From assembly GCA_013215865.1 (NCBI GenBank), contig JABSQL010000269.1, positions 1 to 5,925 of the forward strand: 5,925 nt of DNA, given 5' to 3'. Below, piece by piece: positions 1 to 5,108 of this stretch. Numbering within the stretch: position 1 is the first letter of the stretch; every line of letters starts with the position of its first letter. Source of the DNA: Candidatus Margulisiibacteriota bacterium. GTDB taxonomy: Bacteria; Margulisbacteria; Marinamargulisbacteria; DT-59. Below the pieces are notes generated by a model. It ran no database searches, had not been told where the DNA came from, and was given only the letters and a program-made list of their open reading frames with translations. A program made the position numbers and the translations under genes.

Positions 1-140
1 CGCCACTTATATAATGTCGAGACACCTACATTGTATTTCTTGGCTATCATTTTTGCTTTTTCAGGGCGCTTAAGCAGCTGCTCCACCATGTCAAATTTGT
101 CTTGGTGGGTGTAACTCTTTTTCTTGTTTACTTTTTTCAT
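1..140 (-). CDS. Transposase N-terminus (HTH, IS3 OrfA-like), partial
   Basis: The gene reads leftward from the ATG complement at 138-140 and leaves the window at position 1, so only 46 residues are visible. They start MKKVNKKKSYT and continue through HQDKFDMVEQLLKRPEKA to a helix-turn-helix ending in GVSTLYKWR. That pattern of basic start, alpha-helical segment and 'vST(L/I)YKWr' recognition helix is typical of the HTH_Tnp_1 domain of IS3-family OrfA proteins and related transposases, which bind element ends. An AGGAG ribosome site lies 5 bases upstream of the ATG on the minus strand, which fixes the start. The catalytic part is outside the window, so family and intactness cannot be settled. 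A TG-starting stretch on the minus strand from 166 (TGATACACTG) could be the element end, but without the partner end this is a guess. Confidence 0.75.
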   Translation of the reverse strand, partial: MKKVNKKKSYTHQDKFDMVEQLLKRPEKAKMIAKKYNVGVSTLYKW

Positions 141-189
141 AAAATACTCCTTGTTTCAGTGTATCAAAATTGATGGCTTTCGCCGCCCC

Positions 190-227
190 CCCCCTAAAGA
201 GAAGAAAGCTTTCTTCTCTTTAGGGGG
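190..227. repeat. Perfect 38-bp palindrome (possible hairpin)
   Basis: Two 19-base arms are exact reverse complements with no spacer, centred on AAGCTT between 208 and 209. The outer ends are C5/G5, and the left arm sits inside a run of nine C (186-194). As RNA it could form a very stable hairpin with a four-base loop. Read rightward it is followed by TTAACCTTTTC, a poor U-tract. Read leftward it is followed by G/C-rich sequence. It lies between two divergent genes, so it terminates neither of them. It could be a relic terminator, a shield against read-through into the transposase, or two abutting inverted ends of a mobile element. Confidence 0.9.
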
Positions 228-273
228 TTAACCTTTTCTACTTAATTCTTTCCTGGAATATTTCATTACTATT

Positions 274-303
274 TTGGCCTAACACAGAATATTTGGGTAT
301 ATT
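274..303 (+). promoter_or_regulatory. Candidate promoter for the first MORN gene
   Basis: TTGGCC (274-279) and TATATT (298-303) match the sigma-70 -35 consensus at 4 of 6 positions and the -10 consensus at 5 of 6, with an 18-base spacer. The start would be near 310, giving a leader of about 120 bases before the ATG at 433. The region is AT-rich, so chance matches are likely. Apart from a five-base inverted repeat (TGAGC/GCTCA, about 357-375), I see nothing else in 304-419. Confidence 0.25.
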
Positions 304-432
304 TTAGTGAAATTATTTTCAATATTGCACGATATATATGTAAAGGGGGTCGGAAGTGAGCCAAATAAGTGCTCAAATCTACAGTTACGACTCCTGAAAA
401 TAAATTAAGAAATAATTACGGAGTTGATTAAA

Positions 433-1467
433 ATGGCATTAGCTAGCATGAGGCGTCTAGGCGCATGTATACCTACTATTAATAGTAGTCAAGGACATAA
501 GACAAAAAATCTATCTAAAACTTATATTTCTAATCTTACGAGATTTAATGTTACAGAAAGACAAGATTTAAGAGTAATGGTGTTAAAGAAGTTCAAGGGT
601 TCTAAAAGAAAAGATATAAATATGGTAATAGATAGTTTTAAGAAAGAAATAAGTCAAGAGATAGATGGGCATCCGTACAAGAAAGATATGAAAATTAAGG
701 TTGTAAATTTTCTTGAGGACCTAAAGAAACTGGAAAAATTTGGAAACATAAATGATAAAAAAATAGATCTTGAAATATTACCTAGGCATATCATAGTAAG
801 GAGTGGCGAAGCTGGTCAGTATAAACCAACAGTGACAGTTTTTTATAAAACTGGGGCGGTGTATAAAGGGGAATGGAAGCATGGTGAGCGTCATGGCCAC
901 GGGAAAATGACCTATGGAAATGGGTCAGTGTACGATGGGGAATGGAAGTCTAATCAGTGTTCTGGGTATGGATCAAGGACCGATCATGATGGGTCAGTGT
1001 ATGTTGGGTATTGGCAATTCAATAGCCATCAGGGTAAAGGAACAATGCGTTATGCAAATGGTGCAGTGTATAAAGGAGAATGGCATAATGATTCACCCCA
1101 AGGCCATGGAAAAAAGACTTATGCAAATGGTGCAGTGTATAAAGGAGAATGGCAGAATGGGTTACCTCAAGGCCATGGAAAAAAGACTTATGCAAATGGT
1201 ACAGTTTATGAGGGAGAATGGCAGAAAGGGTTACCTCAAGGCCGTGGAAAAATTACCTACAATACTGGTGCAGTATATGAAGGAAATTGGAAGCTCGGAA
1301 ATCGTGATGGCCTCGGAAAAATGAACTATTTAAATAAATCAAATTATGAGGGATATTGGAGTGAGAACAAGTGGCATGGCCATGGAATATTAACTAACGA
1401 AAATGGTGAAATAAAACATCGTGGGAAATGGGAAAACCACAGGTTTGTTGGTCCTAACAAAGGTTAG
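433..1467 (+). CDS. MORN-repeat protein with unknown N-terminal domain
   Basis: The product is 344 residues from ATG 433, chosen because GGAG (420-423) stands 9 bases upstream. The in-frame TTG at 424 touches that ribosome site and is unlikely. Residues 1-140 are basic, lysine-rich and unrecognised, with no clear signal peptide or membrane segment. From residue 141 (nt 853) eight consecutive 23-residue MORN units follow, with the pattern GxVYxGEWxxGxxxGxGxxxYxN. A partial ninth (GKWENHRFVG) ends the protein. MORN repeats form elongated beta-hairpin arrays that bind lipids or proteins; in intracellular bacteria such proteins are sometimes proposed to be secreted effectors. No enzymatic domain is visible, so the function is unknown. 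The stop codon abuts an IS1 end, so the original C-terminus may have been longer. Confidence 0.85.
   Translation: MALASMRRLGACIPTINSSQGHKTKNLSKTYISNLTRFNVTERQDLRVMVLKKFKGSKRKDINMVIDSFKKEISQEIDGHPYKKDMKIKVVNFLEDLKKLEKFGNINDKKIDLEILPRHIIVRSGEAGQYKPTVTVFYKTGAVYKGEWKHGERHGHGKMTYGNGSVYDGEWKSNQCSGYGSRTDHDGSVYVGYWQFNSHQGKGTMRYANGAVYKGEWHNDSPQGHGKKTYANGAVYKGEWQNGLPQGHGKKTYANGTVYEGEWQKGLPQGRGKITYNTGAVYEGNWKLGNRDGLGKMNYLNKSNYEGYWSENKWHGHGILTNENGEIKHRGKWENHRFVGPNKG
853..1404 (+). repeat. Tandem 69-bp repeats encoding eight MORN units
   Basis: Eight in-frame 69-bp units begin at 853, 922, 991, 1060, 1129, 1198, 1267 and 1336. Units 4 and 5 (1060-1128, 1129-1197) differ at only about five positions, including silent and replacement changes. 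Unit 6 (1198-1266) shares most of the same core, while units 2, 3 and 8 are well diverged. This gradient suggests recent duplication in the middle of the array on top of an older repeat protein. Confidence 0.9.
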
Positions 1468-1492
1468 GGGGATTGCTTAATTAAAATAGACA
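1468..1492 (+). repeat. IS1 terminal inverted repeat, transposase 3' end
   Basis: GGGGATTGCT, then TAATT, then AAAATAGACA pairs with the other end of the element. It is four bases longer than the repeat at 2206-2226 and than the remnant copy at 4200. A CTTAATTAAA direct repeat (1476-1485 and 1493-1502) overlaps it. The transposase stop codon (1481-1483) lies inside this repeat. Confidence 0.7.
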
Positions 1493-2169
1493 CTTAATTA
1501 AATCGTTGTTAAATAGAAAGATTAAAGAGAGTTCAACCATGACAGGACATTTTGAATAGCATCGCGTTTTCCGTCTAAATCTATCCAGGTAATGCCTGAT
1601 GTTTGCATTTAAGCTCTCAATCTGAGTTGTGTATTTTTTTCCGGTTACATGTTTATCTTTTGGAAGCGACTTGTAAATCTTCCAGTTGTCCGTAGCATAC
1701 TGGCCCACTGAATATGTTTTGAGTTGCTCAATTAGCTTTTTGTAGGTCTTTCTGCCTCGGCTTCCAACTGAGAAAGCAAGGACTTCTTGGGAATACCGAT
1801 CGATAGCGATCCATACCCAGAGCTTTCGGTTTTTTTCTTTGTGAAATGCCACATCTCATCCATTTCAATAATATCTACATGACGAATGTCATCTGGTAGA
1901 TGAGTTTGAACATATGCTTTTACAGATTGACCTATCGATCGTATCCAGTACAAGACAGTCACGTTACTCACTTTTAGAATTCTTCCAATAGCACGCAGCC
2001 CCATTCCCTCTAAGTATAGATTTAACGCCATTAACTTTGTCTCTAAGCTTGCACCACGTTTATGAGATTGTGTGAAATGACATCCACATTTTTTACATTT
2101 GTAGCGCTGCTTATTATATTTGATTCCATTCTTAACATATTGGTCTGAAAGGCATTTTGGGCAATGCAT
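1481..2169 (-). CDS. IS1-family transposase (InsA/InsB-like, split by -1 frameshift)
   Basis: This is a DDE transposase in two overlapping frames; joined they give about 229 residues, the usual IS1 InsAB' size. The first frame starts at ATG 2169, after an AGGAG ribosome site. It has a CxxC...CxxC zinc ribbon (C3, C6, C25, C28), a helix-turn-helix (about residues 45-75) and the DEMW motif (104-107), then leaves the reading frame and stops at 1732. The second frame supplies LWVWIAIDRYS, ATDNWKIY and TQIESLN, matching the InsB catalytic core, and ends LIKCLF at 1481. The frames join at an A7 run (complement of 1830-1836). A -1 slip, or one extra A in the transcript, restores TKKKNRKLWVW. Reading the second frame alone from GTG 1852 would not give a working enzyme. 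This may be programmed frameshifting or slippage, or a one-base deletion that killed the gene. Confidence 0.88.
1830..1836 (-). promoter_or_regulatory. A7 slippery run joining the two transposase frames
   Basis: On the coding strand the zero-frame codons read AAG AAA AAA ACC. The continuing catalytic frame is -1 and reads GAA AAA AAC. IS1 itself uses A AAA AAC read in the zero frame, so the phase here differs from the classic heptamer. A transcript with eight A would encode the joined protein directly. Confidence 0.55.
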
Positions 2170-2205
2170 GTGATGCTCCTTTTTTGAGCAAAGAATACCA
2201 TAATC

Positions 2206-2226
2206 TGTCTATGTTTAGCAATCTCC
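2206..2226 (-). repeat. IS1 terminal inverted repeat, transposase 5' end
   Basis: Read inward on the minus strand it is GGAGATTGCT followed by AAACATAGACA. It matches the remnant at 4200 (GATTGCTAAATATAGACA) better than the opposite end of its own element. This outer end faces the nitroreductase gene. Confidence 0.75.
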
Positions 2227-2242
2227 TTTATTGTTGTATAAT
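2215..2242 (+). promoter_or_regulatory. Candidate IS-host hybrid promoter for the nitroreductase gene
   Basis: A consensus TATAAT (2237-2242) lies just outside the IS1 end. TTAGCA (2215-2220), inside the terminal repeat, matches the -35 box at four of six positions with a 16-base spacer. Transcription would begin near 2249, leaving a leader of about 30 bases with the AGGAGA ribosome site at 2272-2277. The -10 is strong; the -35 is only suggestive. Confidence 0.45.
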
Positions 2243-2280
2243 GTGTCAACTAAAAATAGAAATTAACGTTTAGGAGAAAC

Positions 2281-2937
2281 ATGGTTCATCCAATAATTGA
2301 AGATCTTCTCTGGAGACATTCGACCAAAAAGTACGATGCTAGCAAAAAGATTCCAAAAAAGGATCTTGATGTGCTGTTTGAGGCAATGCGCCTTTCTGCA
2401 TCATCTATTAACTCACAACCTTGGAAGTTCCTAGTTATTGAGAGTAGCAAAGCAAAGGAGCGTATGAGTAAAACATTTGCTCAAAAACACCAATATAATC
2501 AAGCCCATATTATTGACAGCTCACAAACTATTCTATTTGCTTACAACCCGCACTATACTCGGGATGATTTTGCTAAGGTGGTGGATAAAGGAATTACGGA
2601 TCAACGCGTTAAATTAGAAGATCGAGAGAATGCCTTCAATGTCTTTATGTTCGCCGAAGTTAATACGGATGAAACCGGAGATACAAGTAGCTGGACAAAA
2701 GCACAAACATATCTTGCCCTTGGGAATACGCTTCATGCCTTAGCTCGTCTTAAAATAGATTCCACACCCATGGAGGGTATTGATACTGATTTAGTAAACA
2801 AGGAGTTCAAAAAGGAGCTAGATGGCTATCAATGCGATTTCGCTTTGGCTATTGGTTATCACCATCCTGAAGATGACCATAACGCAAACCTTCCTAAATC
2901 GCGGCATAGATTAGAAACTATTTTAGTGCGAATATGA
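2281..2937 (+). CDS. nfsB: NfsB-type NAD(P)H nitroreductase
   Basis: This FMN-dependent nitroreductase-family enzyme has 218 residues, against 217 for E. coli NfsB. It would act as a cytoplasmic dimer moving two-electron equivalents from NAD(P)H to nitro compounds or quinones. Family marks are RHSTKKYDASKK at 12-23 (phosphate-binding arginine and lysine), SxNSQPW at 42-48 (FMN loop), PMEGID at 163-168, IGYHH at 191-195 and LPKSR at 204-208 near the C-terminus. ATG 2281 follows AGGAGA (2272-2277) at good spacing, and the gene ends in tandem stops TGA TGA. It sits 50 bases past an IS1 end and 59 bases before the phosphatidyltransferase gene. The true physiological substrate is not evident. The subfamily call is confident, exact orthology less so. 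Confidence 0.9.
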   Translation: MVHPIIEDLLWRHSTKKYDASKKIPKKDLDVLFEAMRLSASSINSQPWKFLVIESSKAKERMSKTFAQKHQYNQAHIIDSSQTILFAYNPHYTRDDFAKVVDKGITDQRVKLEDRENAFNVFMFAEVNTDETGDTSSWTKAQTYLALGNTLHALARLKIDSTPMEGIDTDLVNKEFKKELDGYQCDFALAIGYHHPEDDHNANLPKSRHRLETILVRI

Positions 2938-2996
2938 TGATTGATAAATGTATATTTAAAATAAAAAATTATTAAATTGCTTCAATAAGGATTACT

Positions 2997-3656
2997 ATGA
3001 CTACTACCAAAAGAGACTCTCAAGAATTACAACCAACTATTCTTTCCTATGTTAAAGATCTTCCCAACTTGTGCTCACTTGCAGGATTGGCGTGCACCAT
3101 AGTAGCTATTTACTTCAGTATCGTGGGTGTTTATTACGCTGCAATGATTAGCATGATATGGGCCGTCGCTTTTGACTGGGCCGATGGGCTTATTGCACGA
3201 AGAATGAAAAGTCGATCCGGTAACGATAGTAAATTTGGCGGCCAACTTGATGTGATAATCGACATTGTGAGTTACGGGGTCACGCCAGCCATTCTTTTGT
3301 TGAGTTACGGTGAATTTGATCCTATATATCTTGTGGGTGCATTTATAATGGTTGCTGCAAGTGCAATTCGACTAAGTTATTTCAGCACATATGGTCTTTC
3401 TGGCGGGGCAAAATACACAGGGCTGGCGCTTGATAACAATTCTATAATACTTGTTTTCATATTTTTATTGGAAGGGTTTCTTAGTGAAGGCACCTTTTCA
3501 GTCATCCTCTATGCCAGTGGTTTAGGCCTTGCAGCCTTAAATATTTCACAAATAAAAACACCAAAACTTTCTAGCAATCCCATTAATGTCTACATTCTTG
3601 CTGTTTATACGCTTGCAATCACTGGCATCTATGTATTTAAACTTTGTTTAATATAG
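2997..3656 (+). CDS. CDP-alcohol phosphatidyltransferase, PssA-like
   Basis: This is an inner-membrane enzyme of 219 residues that swaps CMP of a CDP-alcohol for a second alcohol, as in phospholipid synthesis. The signature DxxDGxxAR...GxxxDxxxD is complete: D60, D63, G64, A67, R68, G81, D85, D89. The following IVSYGVTPA and the C-terminal ISQIKTPKL resemble CDP-diacylglycerol-serine O-phosphatidyltransferases. About five or six hydrophobic segments are visible (roughly 27-58, 90-104, 110-125, 148-162, 166-183, 197-217). The R68-G81 loop has 12 residues, four more than in typical PssA. ATG 2997 follows AAGGA (2987-2991). The stop codon overlaps the ribosome site of the cytidylyltransferase gene, so the two are probably co-translated. 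Serine is the default acceptor by similarity, but the neighbour suggests another substrate is possible. Confidence 0.85.
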   Translation: MTTTKRDSQELQPTILSYVKDLPNLCSLAGLACTIVAIYFSIVGVYYAAMISMIWAVAFDWADGLIARRMKSRSGNDSKFGGQLDVIIDIVSYGVTPAILLLSYGEFDPIYLVGAFIMVAASAIRLSYFSTYGLSGGAKYTGLALDNNSIILVFIFLLEGFLSEGTFSVILYASGLGLAALNISQIKTPKLSSNPINVYILAVYTLAITGIYVFKLCLI

Positions 3657-3671
3657 GAGATAATAGTCATT

Positions 3672-4190
3672 ATGATTATATATACTGTAGGTACATTTGA
3701 TTTATTACATGTGGGGCACCTAGCTTTGTTGGAATATTGCAAAACCTTAGGAGATGTTCTTGCGGTTGGTGTTGCCTCTGATAGTGTGGTCAGTTCTTAC
3801 AAACCACATGAACCTGTCATTCCGCTTGAGCAAAGAATGGAAATGCTGAGAGCCTTAAGGTGTGTTGATTTAGTCATTCCTTACAATGAGCTTGAATATG
3901 TCTCTGGTTGTAAAGAAGTGAAGCCTGACATATTTGTGATTGGAGAAAACTGGGGTAACAAACAACATAATTTAGATGTGGAAGCCTATTTGAAGGTTGA
4001 GGGGAAGAAGGTCATTCAGGTTCGCTATAATCCACTAACATCATCATCGAAAATAAAGCAAAATGTCATAGCACAATCGCATAGGGGCAAATATTCAGCA
4101 CAAGAAATTGAAATCACGATTCATAACAAGTTTCTGCACTCGGACTCACCTAAGATCTCTGAGCCGCTGGTAATTCCCCAGCTCTCGTAA
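3672..4190 (+). CDS. TagD-like nucleotidyl(cytidylyl)transferase
   Basis: This 172-residue HIGH-superfamily nucleotidyltransferase attaches CMP (or AMP) to a phosphorylated substrate. It shows GTFDLLHVGH at 7-16 (nucleotide-binding HxGH), the EQR motif at 53-55, the FVIGENW segment at 88-94, and TSSSKIK at 123-129, equivalent to the ISTTKIK signature of glycerol-3-phosphate cytidylyltransferase. Related enzymes act on phosphoethanolamine, glycerol 3-phosphate, inositol phosphate or heptose phosphate. TagD proteins are near 130 residues; here about 40 extra C-terminal residues follow the core and are unrecognised. ATG 3672 is served by AGGAGA (3655-3660), which overlaps the previous stop codon. 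Coupled to a CDP-alcohol phosphatidyltransferase, it plausibly makes the CDP-activated headgroup. The substrate is undetermined. The gene ends ten bases before an IS1 remnant. Confidence 0.85.
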   Translation: MIIYTVGTFDLLHVGHLALLEYCKTLGDVLAVGVASDSVVSSYKPHEPVIPLEQRMEMLRALRCVDLVIPYNELEYVSGCKEVKPDIFVIGENWGNKQHNLDVEAYLKVEGKKVIQVRYNPLTSSSKIKQNVIAQSHRGKYSAQEIEITIHNKFLHSDSPKISEPLVIPQLS

Positions 4191-4199
4191 TACCTATCC

Positions 4200-4292
4200 G
4201 GGATTGCTAAATATAGACAGATAATGGCATTCCTTGCCTAAAATGCCTTTCAGACCATTATGTTAAGAATGGAATCAAATATAATCAGCAGC
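4200..4292 (+). mobile_element. Truncated remnant of the same IS1-family element
   Basis: The sequence follows the transposase 5' end of the element at 1468-2226, in inverted orientation, with only scattered substitutions. It runs through the terminal repeat (GATTGCTAAATATAGACA, starting at 4202), the leader and the first codons. The reading CLKCLSDHYVKNGIKYNQQ mirrors CPKCLSDQYVKNGIKYNKQ. A 27-base internal deletion between TTGC copies has removed the ribosome site and the ATG. Similarity stops at about 4292, after AATCAGCAGC, and the remaining roughly 640 bases are gone. It cannot encode a protein. It separates the cytidylyltransferase gene from the second MORN gene. Confidence 0.9.
4226..4250 (+). 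terminator. Weak terminator-like hairpin inside the IS1 remnant
   Basis: GGCATT (4226-4231) and AATGCC (4242-4247) form a six-base-pair stem around a ten-base loop, followed by only TTTC. It lies about 35 bases past the cytidylyltransferase stop codon. The stem is short and the U-tract poor, so terminator function is doubtful. The 27-base deletion brought the two arms together, and a base change relative to the full copy completes the stem. Confidence 0.2.
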
Positions 4293-4334
4293 CTTTACCC
4301 ACTGTTTTTTCTAGAGAGCCTATCACGGGATATA

Positions 4335-4343
4335 TGGTATGAT
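4335..4343 (+). promoter_or_regulatory. Candidate extended -10 promoter of the second MORN gene
   Basis: TGG followed by TATGAT fits an extended -10 element (TGnTATAAT, five of six in the hexamer). No good -35 box is seen upstream, as is common for extended -10 promoters. Transcription would start near 4350, just before the GGAGG ribosome site at 4354-4358, which supports the TTG start at 4364. Confidence 0.4.
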
Positions 4344-4363
4344 GTTCCGTGTTGGAGGAAACC

Positions 4364-5083
4364 TTGAATACACTAAATTATACATTATGTAAAATTGTAT
4401 CTGCCAAAGTGGTGAAAATACCCTCAAAGCTTTTCCTATATCGTACACATCTTTATTGGGGAGAATATATTGAAGGAAAAGGAAGAAAACTCATTCCACA
4501 TGGCGAGGGAAAATATAAATTTGGACCTTTTGATCGTCAACACGAAATTCGAGGCGTGTGGAATTATGGGTCTCCCAGTGGCAACATGCGCATCATTTAT
4601 GCGGAAGCGGGGGTAAATTACTCTGGATTTGTTAAGCAAGTATATGGGGATGATAATGAAATAATGTATAGCCGTGATGGTCTAGGTGAGCTAACACTAA
4701 ATGATTCTGAACAGATGCATGAGAAAAGAGTCATCTTTGGACTTTGGGATGGGAATAGATTAAAAAAGAAAGCACAAATTGAATGTTTTCGTCGACCTAC
4801 AAGTAAATTGCCTATCTGGACGTACATGGGTTTTGTAAATGATAAATTTGAACACCATGGTGATGGTAAGCTGTTCATCAATCTTTCCTCAAATCCATAT
4901 ACTGTCGTTGGAAAATGGGAGAATGGGATCGTTGTGGGGGATGTAGAGATTTCTTATGATAGTGGGGCCTCATATAATGGGCAAGTCAATCCACTATACT
5001 ACCCTCATGGACGAGGGACATCTAAATATAAAAAAGGGGAAGAAAAATTCGGTATTTTTAGTTATGGTCAGTTGCAGACTTAA
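4364..5083 (+). CDS. Diverged MORN-like repeat protein
   Basis: The product is 239 residues from TTG 4364, preferred because GGAGGAA (4354-4360) lies at ideal distance. The only other in-frame choice after the stop at 4340-4342 is GTG 4349, which has no ribosome site and lies before or at the likely transcription start. After about 28 residues, degenerate MORN-like units appear: YWGEYIEGKG, HGEGKYKFG, RGVWNYGSPSG, YSGFV, DGLGELTL, FGLWDG, YMGFVNDKFEHHGDGK, VGKWENGIVVGD, YNGQV and HGRGTSKY. The G-E-W and G-x-G cores persist but the spacing is irregular, unlike the clean 23-residue array of the protein encoded at 433-1467. No signal peptide, membrane segment or enzymatic motif is visible. It may be a distant relative of that protein; function unknown. 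It is followed within about 25 bases by an IS6 remnant. Confidence 0.8.
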   Translation: MNTLNYTLCKIVSAKVVKIPSKLFLYRTHLYWGEYIEGKGRKLIPHGEGKYKFGPFDRQHEIRGVWNYGSPSGNMRIIYAEAGVNYSGFVKQVYGDDNEIMYSRDGLGELTLNDSEQMHEKRVIFGLWDGNRLKKKAQIECFRRPTSKLPIWTYMGFVNDKFEHHGDGKLFINLSSNPYTVVGKWENGIVVGDVEISYDSGASYNGQVNPLYYPHGRGTSKYKKGEEKFGIFSYGQLQT

Positions 5084-5108
5084 GTGATTTAGCATCTTAA
5101 TAACTTCC

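Larger units (their letters stand above)
1468..2226 (-). mobile_element. IS1-family insertion sequence
   Basis: The element is about 759 bp, close to the 768 bp of IS1 itself. It carries one transposase gene on the minus strand and imperfect terminal inverted repeats of the type GGxGATTGCT...ATAGACA at both ends. The right boundary is set by GGAGATTGCT read on the minus strand from 2226; the left by GGGGATTGCT from 1468, with one base of uncertainty in the G run. Flanking sequences (ending AAAGGTTAG on the left, starting TTTATTGTT on the right) do not form an 8-9 bp direct repeat. The insertion is therefore old or its flanks have been rearranged. A truncated inverted copy lies at about 4200-4292. 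Confidence 0.85.

Noticed and set aside
190..235. The 38-bp palindrome as a working rho-independent terminator
   Set aside because: Both adjacent genes point away from it, and the U-tract is interrupted (TTAACCTTTTC).
914..1324. A 136-codon open frame on the plus strand inside the MORN array
   Set aside because: It is the +1-frame shadow of the 69-bp repeats; its own repetition mirrors the real frame, and it has no separate start signal.
853..1404. Regular 69-bp repeats as a CRISPR array
   Set aside because: The units are contiguous, in frame and encode MORN repeats; there are no spacers.
1459..2235. Target-site duplication around the IS1 element
   Set aside because: The 8-9 bases on each side (AAAGGTTAG and TTTATTGTT) do not match in any nearby register.
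2043..2249. A 68-codon open frame on the minus strand across the IS1 end
   Set aside because: It overlaps the transposase start in another frame and crosses the element boundary; there is no family signature.
4436..4881. Two minus-strand open frames opposite the second MORN gene
   Set aside because: They are antisense to a supported gene, lack ribosome sites and show no recognisable motifs.
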